DNA from: Dama dama
Lineage: Eukaryota; Chordata; Mammalia; Artiodactyla; Cervidae
Assembly: GCF_033118175.1 (NCBI RefSeq)
Contig: NC_083714.1
Location: 11,966,001 to 12,030,000 of the forward strand
Direction of reading: 5' to 3'
DNA length: 64,000 bases
Part shown: positions 59,064 to 64,000 of the stretch, piece by piece
Numbering within the stretch: the first letter of the stretch is position 1
Layout of the letters: the number at the start of each line of letters is the position of its first letter
Made by a program: the position numbers and the translations under genes
Notes under the pieces: model-generated
Seen by the model: the letters and a program-made list of their open reading frames with translations, nothing else
Told to the model about the DNA's origin: nothing
Database searches by the model: none

Positions 59064-59116
59064 GGGTAGGAGTTGGGGACGGTGTAGACAGTCTACACCG
59101 TCCCCAACTCCTACCC
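59064..59116. repeat. Perfect 26-bp inverted repeat with 1-bp centre
   Basis: The left arm 59064-59089 (GGGTAGGAGTTGGGGACGGT...) is exactly complementary to the right arm 59091-59116 (GTCTACACCGTCCCCAACTC...), around a single A at 59090. Weaker symmetry continues outward (TGAGGT on the left, ACCTCA on the right). It lies about 130 bp past the TEX13B stop codon. Confidence 0.97.
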
Positions 59117-59243
59117 TCCTCCCCCAACCTCATTCTTCCACTCTTCCCCTGACTTCACACCACCCACCCCCCCACCCACCTTTCCCCCCTCTGGATATAT
59201 TTTTGCTGTTTCACATTTCTGAATTCACTTGAGGGCTCTATAG

Positions 59244-59945
59244 TCAGATACACTTTCCACAGTGGAAACAACTACCACTCAGTGAAAAATTCACAGATTT
59301 ACACCAAGGGCAGTCCCAATTCCCAGGCCTGCTAAATACTGGAAGTCTTATCTGCTGAAGGGGATCAGAATCGCTCCTGTCTCCTTCTTGAGGGTCTATT
59401 CCCTGGATCCCTCCATCAGACCACAAGCTAAAATCAGAGGATCCCCAGTGGGGAGATGTCTGAGATGAAGCTCCTGCTGTGAACGGTGCTTGTGGTGGAG
59501 ATGTGGGTGGGGATGGTGTTGGTGCCTCCGGGAAGGGGGCTAAGGGGCATGAGTATGAATATGTGAATGAGGCAGGGAGCTGGACAGGAAGGGGTTCAGG
59601 TGAGACTGTTGCCTCGGGCTTGAGCATCCCAGAGAAAGAATACATGGCTGTTTCCACTGACCTGAAATCTACCTCACTCTGCCCGCCAGAGGTGTAATTT
59701 TTCTGGTCTACAACTCCAAGAAGCTGCATAAGGTCTATACTCAGATCTTCTGCCCCCTCAGCAGCTTCCGCCCCCTCTGCATCCTCCTGTCTTCCTTCTC
59801 CTGTGGCTTCAGAAGCCACAGCAATAGTAGCAGTGGCCCCTGCCTCCTCCTCCTCTTCCTCTTCACTTGTTCCTTCTGTTCCAGCCCCACTGGCAGTGAC
59901 CAGGCTTGGCCCCTCTGCGACTGGCGCCTGGGAAGACCGCAGCTC
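59244..59945 (-). CDS. TEX13B: TEX13B coding exon 2: acidic/Pro-rich region and RanBP2 zinc finger
   Basis: Acceptor CTAACTTTTTTCCAG lies before GAG at 59945; the exon is 702 bp, 233 codons plus TGA at 59246-59244. It encodes residues 154-386. ELRSSQAPVAEGPSL starts it. An acidic run SEEEEEEEAG (about 179-188) follows, then a Pro/Ser-rich stretch (about residues 270-320). A RanBP2-type zinc finger closes the protein: W363, C365, C368, C379 and C382 in the pattern W-x-C-x2-C-x10-C-x2-C. Such fingers often bind RNA or ubiquitin. Junction with exon 1 is phase 0. Confidence 0.9.
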   Translation of the reverse strand, partial: ELRSSQAPVAEGPSLVTASGAGTEGTSEEEEEEEAGATATIAVASEATGEGRQEDAEGAEAAEGAEDLSIDLMQLLGVVDQKNYTSGGQSEVDFRSVETAMYSFSGMLKPEATVSPEPLPVQLPASFTYSYSCPLAPFPEAPTPSPPTSPPQAPFTAGASSQTSPHWGSSDFSLWSDGGIQGIDPQEGDRSDSDPLQQIRLPVFSRPGNWDCPWCKSVNFSLSGSCFHCGKCI

Positions 59946-60049
59946 CTGGAAAAAAGTTAGCAGAGTTGTGACCTGCCCTGACATCGGGGTGTGGGGGGCT
60001 GCGCGGCAGGACTGAATGGGCAGGGCAGGACGGGGGACGGTAATCTTAC

Positions 60050-60508
60050 GGCCTTGAAGAGCTTCCACTTCAGGAGGTCCCGCTCTTTCTGCACTTCCAC
60101 CAGGCTGTCCTGGATCAGCTGCAGCCGGAAGGCCGCCTCTTTGCGTTCCACCTCGTGCTGTGCCGCGAGCAACTTCAGGTCTGAGGCCAACGCCTGCGCC
60201 GCTGACTTGTGCAGCCCGGCGAAGTCGTGCAGCCACCGCACCCTGTGTCTGTATAACTGGCTCTGCTTGTGGGCGAAGCGCACGCCCAGGGCCAGGCTGC
60301 TCCAGGCACAGGCCTCCTTGGCCTGGCTGGGCACCAGCCGGTCCTCCAAGATGGCCCTGAGCTTGTCCTCCACCTTCTCCCACGACAGAGACAGATTCTC
60401 AAGGTAGAACTCAGGGCCTTTCGCGTGCCTGGACATCCTCTCGTTGATGAAAGCCATCACTTTGTCATGCCGGAACCCACTACTGAGGTCTTCAGATTTC
60501 AAGGCCAT
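60050..60508 (-). CDS. TEX13B: TEX13B coding exon 1: conserved TEX13 N-terminal domain
   Basis: Starts MALKSEDLSSGFRHDKVMAF at 60508 and is 459 bp (153 codons) to a GTAAGA donor at 60049. It is largely alpha-helical and coiled-coil-like (RKEAAFRLQLIQDSLVEVQKE), ending LKWKLFKA. This is the N-terminal domain shared by TEX13 proteins, X-linked testis-expressed factors. With exon 2 the predicted product is 386 residues. Position downstream of MID2 in opposite orientation fits TEX13B in human; the zinc finger is also typical of TEX13A, so the paralogue call rests partly on synteny. The coding sequence is intact and GC-rich compared with its surroundings. Confidence 0.9.
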
Positions 60509-60900
60509 GACGACTGAGTGCCTTTAGGGCTTGGCTGGCTCTGCGGGGATAAATCTATCAGTCCCCCTCCCCTCCCCCACCCCTTGAGTCTCTTCTCCGC
60601 TTACCTCCCTCGCCCCTCACACCCTCCTAAAGACCCTTTGCCCCGCCCCAGGACACCTCCCAGCGAGCCTCACCTCCCGGCTAGTGAGAGTACAGGCCAA
60701 AAAAACCGCCTACCACACGCAAAGGGTACCTCTCCTCCCTGAGGGCGCAGCGAAAGAAAAGCTCTGGCCCACCCTTCGAGGTTTTAACCGTGGGAATGTT
60801 CCAACTTCCAGAAACCGCGAGGGTGGGAGGGGTGCATGAAGATTTTCTCCCCCGTCCCCCTCCCCTCACCAGACATAAAGGAACGTCCTACAGTGTTGCA
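60509..60900 (-). promoter_or_regulatory. TEX13B: TEX13B 5' UTR / promoter candidate
   Basis: GC-rich DNA upstream of the start codon. On the minus strand an acceptor-like CCCCGCAG lies 30 to 40 bp before the ATG, so a separate 5' UTR exon is possible. A GC box (GGGGCGGGG on the minus strand) lies near 60641-60652. No clear TATA box. Confidence 0.45.
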
Positions 60901-60904
60901 AATC

Positions 60905-61510
60905 TTCGAAGGTGGGAAGAAATAGGAGTGGTCAGAAAAGACTCAGAACCAAGAACATGAAGCGCTTGTAATCAAATACCAAAATTCTCAGCTCCCCACC
61001 ATAATGGTTTGTCCCATTCAGGGTCCGGACCCTCCTAGAGATGGAATATTCTAGAACAGGAAACAGCCCCCATCTCTCAGTGGCCTCGGCTGCCCCCTGG
61101 AGGCAAGAGGTGGAACCAGACTACTGCCTCATCCCGCATCACCTCAAATGGTCATAAATCCTGGCCATATCCAACCCCGAAACATGCTTGTGTCTCGAAT
61201 TTGTTTACCTCCAGCGCTTACCACCTCTTCCACCACCACCGTCCCCCCACCTCCTGCCTGCAGCCGTAGTGCGCCAGGTTTGTCTCCTGCTGTACCCTGT
61301 CACAAAGATCTGACTCTGTGTCTAAACTTCTGATGGTATTTCCAAGCCTACAAGATAAACCCGACAGCTCTCAGGTTGAGTAATACTTTACCACTTACTA
61401 TATGATGTGCTGTGACTGTCTCAGTTTTTGTCTATGGGCCTAAGATGAGGACTGAATGACAAAATGCATGTGAAGTAGTAATGTTTTCTATGGTCCCATT
61501 TTTGTAAGTA
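60905..61510. other. Intergenic/intronic DNA with a CTCF-like motif
   Basis: No gene. At about 61089-61108 GCTGCCCCCTGGAGGCAAGA resembles the CTCF core. Confidence 0.4.
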
Positions 61511-61512
61511 GG

Positions 61513-61850
61513 TACTTCCCCAGTGGCTCAGACGGTAAAGCATCTGCCTATAATGTGGGAGACCCGGGTATGATCCCTGGGTCGGAAAGATCCTCTGGAG
61601 AAGGAAATGGCAACCCACTCCAGTACTCTTGCCTGGAAAATCCCATGGACGGAGGAGCCTGGTAGGCTACAGTACGAAGTGAAGTGAAGTCGCTCAGTCG
61701 TGTCCGGCTGTTTGCGACCCGGTGGACTGTAGCCTACCAGGCTCCTCAATCCACAGAATTCTCCAGGCAAGAATACTGGAGTGGGTTGCCATTTCCTTCT
61801 CCAGTACATGGGATTGCAAAGAGTCGGACACGACTGAGCGACTTCACTTT
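61513..61850 (+). mobile_element. Bov-tA SINE interrupted by an inverted Bov-tA
   Basis: A sense unit (CTTCCCCAGTGGCTCAGACGG to GGTAGGCTACAGTA at 61676) is broken by an antisense unit (about 61678-61805, GAAGTGAAGTCGCTCAGTCG to CATTTCCTTCTCCAGTA). The sense tail then resumes (CATGGGATTGCAAAGAGTCGGACACGACTGAGCGAC, to about 61843). Confidence 0.88.
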
Positions 61851-61873
61851 ATTTTTGTAAAATGTGCAAATCT

Positions 61874-61958
61874 TCTGTGTGTGTGTGCGCGCGCGCGGGT
61901 GCATATGCACGCATGCGCGGGTGCGTCTGCGCGCGCATGTGCCTGCGCATACATATGT
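61874..61958. repeat. Alternating purine-pyrimidine TG/CG tract (Z-DNA-prone)
   Basis: CTGTGTGTGTGTGCGCGCGCGCGGG is followed by GCATATGCACGCATGCGCGG and GCGCGCGCATGTGCC, almost all alternating pyrimidine-purine over about 85 bp. Confidence 0.9.
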
Positions 61959-62127
61959 TTCTACGATCTTGGAGAAAGGAGTGGAAGCATATAGACCACA
62001 CACTAAATGCTGGGTGTGTCTGGGAGTTGGAGTTGGAGGGGAAGTTGAGAAGATGTTTTCTTTTCTTTAAAATCTTTCTGTGATTCCATTTGTTATAGGG
62101 AAGATATAATGCTATTAATATAAGTAT

Positions 62128-62680
62128 TCAGTTCAGTCGCTCAGTTGTGTCTTACTCTTTGTGGCCCCATGGGCTGCAGAACGCCAGGCTTCCCTGTCCA
62201 TCACCAGCCCCGGAGTCTGCTCAGACTCACATCCATTGAGTAGGTGATGCCATCCACCATTTCATCCTCTGTCATCCCCTTCTCCTTCTGCCTTCAGTCT
62301 TTCCCAGAATCAGGGTCTTTCCAGTGAGTCAGTTCTTCACATCAAGTGGGCAAAGTATTGGAGCTTCAGCGTCAGCATCAATCCTTGCATTAAATGTTCA
62401 GGACTGGTTGCCTTTAGGATTGACTGGTTGGATTGACTGGTTGGATCTCCTTGCAGTTCAAGGGACTCTCTCAAGAGTCTTCTCCAGCACCATAATTGAA
62501 AAGCATCAATTCTTGTGGCGCTCAGCTTTCTTTATAGTCCACCTCTCACATCCATACATGACTGCTGGAAAAACCACAGCTTTAACTAGATGGACTTTTG
62601 TTGGCAAAGTAATGTCTCTGCTTTTTAATATGCTGCCTAGGTTGGCCATACCTTTTCTTCTGAGGAGCAAGTGTCTTGTA
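62128..62680 (-). mobile_element. Bov-B LINE 3' end, antisense, 5'-truncated
   Basis: TATTCAGTTCAGTCGCTCAGTTG through GTTGGCAAAGTAATGTCTCTGC to CTGAGGAGCAAGTGTCTTG in reverse. Contains a short GACTGGTTG-GATT duplication at about 62423-62445. Confidence 0.9.
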
Positions 62681-63029
62681 AGTATGCATGCATTTAAAAT
62701 CTGGAAAGTTACATACCAAAGTTTTAACAGTGGTTATCTTTGGGTGGTAAGGATACAGTACTTTCTCAAAAAATTTTATTCTTTATATTTTTCTCTATGG
62801 TAAAATTTATTTATAATAAACATGTATTATGTTTTTAAAATTTTTTACACTATTTTTTTCTGATAATTTCTGATCTTTTAAATACTAGAAAGTAAATGTC
62901 TCCCTATAATCCAACCCTTCCCTCCTACCTGGAAGATAACCATTGTTAACGGTTTGATATGTATCTTCCAGTGTTATAAAGTAGCCCATAGCAAGTAATT
63001 GACAGTTTCTCAACTGAAGCCTCCCCTCT

Positions 63030-63440
63030 CTTGCCTCCTGGCTTTTGCACAGGCTGCTTCATGAACAGGTTGTTCCTCAGCGCCCCCTGCTCTCCCCACT
63101 CCGATTCTCCTCATCCACCTAATTTCTGTTCAATTTTTAATACCCTTTCAAGCAGAACTAAAGTATTTGCTCCTCTCATAAGTATTTCTTGATCCTCCAA
63201 CCCCCTCCCACAGGCTAGGCTGGATTGTGCCACTTTTCTGTGTCTCCATGGTGCCTTGTGCATACCACTTGCAGTGCTTTCCACACAGTATTATAATTCA
63301 TGATTTTCTAAATTTTTCCCCCATTAACTGGGCATTCCTTGAGGGCAGAGTCTGGGCTGGGTCTTAATTATTTCTGTGTTTTCACATCTTGCACAGTGAT
63401 TAGCACCTAATAAATTAATTGCTGAATGAATTGAAATAAT
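63030..63440 (+). mobile_element. L2 3' region
   Basis: GGCATTCCTTGAGGGCAGAGTCTGG and the CCTAATAAATTAATTGCTGAATGAATTG end match the L2 3' terminus; upstream sequence has the expected C/T-rich L2 character. Confidence 0.55.
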
Positions 63441-63521
63441 TCATTATATCAGTAATGAGGCAAACAAGTATCTTTATAGAGAGTTCTGTTTTCTCCTCTG
63501 AAATGCTTTTTCTCCACACAG

Positions 63522-63692
63522 ACTGATTTTCTGCCACCTCACAGCCTCTTATGGCAGAGACCTCGCCTTAGTATTTGAAACCAACCAGTATCTGACAGAT
63601 TTGGAATTTGTGAAAAACACCCTGGAAGATTCTGAAATGAAGCTTCTGTGTGAAGGACTAAAACAGCCAAACTGTATCTTATAGACATTGAG
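63522..63692 (+). pseudogene. NLRP 171-bp LRR exon with one in-frame stop
   Basis: Acceptor TTCTCCACACAG and donor GTAACT. The exon is exactly 171 bp, the standard length of NLRP LRR exons. It reads FCHLTASYGRDLALVFETNQ and then LTDLEFVKNTLEDSEMKLLC and EGLKQPNCIL, followed by TAG at 63682-63684, where other NLRPs usually have a Gln codon (a single-base change). It lies on the same strand as the NACHT relic and 7.7 kb after the short LRR exon, with TEX13B between them on the other strand. Confidence 0.85.
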
Positions 63693-63807
63693 GTAACTGA
63701 GAACAGGAGAATTTGTTGTTTGTGTTCATGTAATTTTTTGGTCAGTTTCTTTTGTTTTGGGGGAAAGCATGAATAAAGTAATGAGGTCATTCTTCTGTTC
63801 TCTAAAC

Positions 63808-63978
63808 GTTGTACCGATGCCTTATCTCTCCTGCTTCTTGTGGTGCACTAGCAACCGTTCACAGCACCAATCAGTGGCTCACTGAGCTCGAATTTAGTGA
63901 AACAAAACTGGAAGCTTTGGCTTTGAAACTGCTCTGTGAAGGCTTAAAAGATCCAAATTGCGAAGTACAGAATCTCAA
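63808..63978 (+). pseudogene. NLRP 171-bp LRR exon, open frame but defective acceptor
   Basis: A 171-bp unit ends at a GTAAGT donor (63979) and reads LYRCLISPASCGALATVHST, NQWLTELEFSETKLEALALK and LLCEGLKDPNCEVQNLK without a stop. By length the exon should begin at 63808, but the two bases before it are AC, not AG, so the acceptor looks lost. Only about 115 bp separates it from the preceding LRR exon. The gene continues beyond the window. Confidence 0.8.
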
Positions 63979-64000
63979 GTAAGTTGTCACTATTAGTTTT

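Noticed and set aside
59946..60049. Reading TEX13B as one uninterrupted 379-codon minus-strand frame
   Set aside because: That frame reads exon 1 out of frame. The two-exon model uses good GTAAGA and TTTTTTCCAG sites and joins the family N-terminus to the zinc-finger exon in phase 0.
60160..60517. Plus-strand and alternative minus-strand frames over TEX13B
   Set aside because: They are shadows of the GC-rich TEX13B coding exon, in other frames.

Overview
The window is ruminant (cattle-type) genomic DNA, almost certainly from the X chromosome. Ruminant-specific repeats are everywhere: Bov-B LINEs (6.2-7.6, 24.3-24.8, 32.9-34.6, 43.6-44.6 and 62.1-62.7 kb), about a dozen Bov-tA/BOV-A2 SINEs, a CHR-type tRNA SINE, and a full-length-5'-end bovine-type L1 at 1-3160. 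Two recognisable genes, MID2 and TEX13B, are X-linked neighbours in human, which is why X is inferred.

Layout. From 1 to 11 kb lies a stack of mobile elements: a young antisense L1, an old HAL1/L1-like fragment split by an antisense class I endogenous retrovirus (3476-10443; two LTRs, 4-bp TSD, primer-binding site and polypurine tract), a Bov-B nested inside that provirus with an 11-bp TSD, and a TA-flanked inverted-repeat DNA transposon. From 14.9 to 26.6 kb are the last five coding exons of MID2 (+ strand; end of the COS region, FN3, PRY-SPRY, stop and a candidate poly(A) signal). From 26.6 to 52 kb there is intergenic sequence: old MIR/L2/L1/DNA-transposon remnants, young SINEs and Bov-B, and an orphan CpG island at 36.4-37.96 kb with plausible splice donors but no recognisable gene.

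From 52.16 kb to the window end a decayed NLRP-family gene runs on the + strand. It has a NACHT exon with several frameshifts and stops, a short LRR exon, and two LRR exons of exactly 171 bp. TEX13B (two coding exons, - strand, RanBP2-type zinc finger) sits intact in a large intron of this NLRP relic. Just beyond the TEX13B stop codon lies a 53-bp near-perfect palindrome.

How the parts relate: MID2 encodes a microtubule-associated TRIM E3 ligase and TEX13B a germ-cell protein; nothing in the sequence links them functionally. The NLRP relic is unlikely to give a working inflammasome or oocyte NLRP protein. The most useful leads are the X-linked NLRP relic with TEX13B inside it, the palindrome, the orphan CpG island, and the nested provirus. 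Repeat family names rest on recognition by eye, not on a database search.
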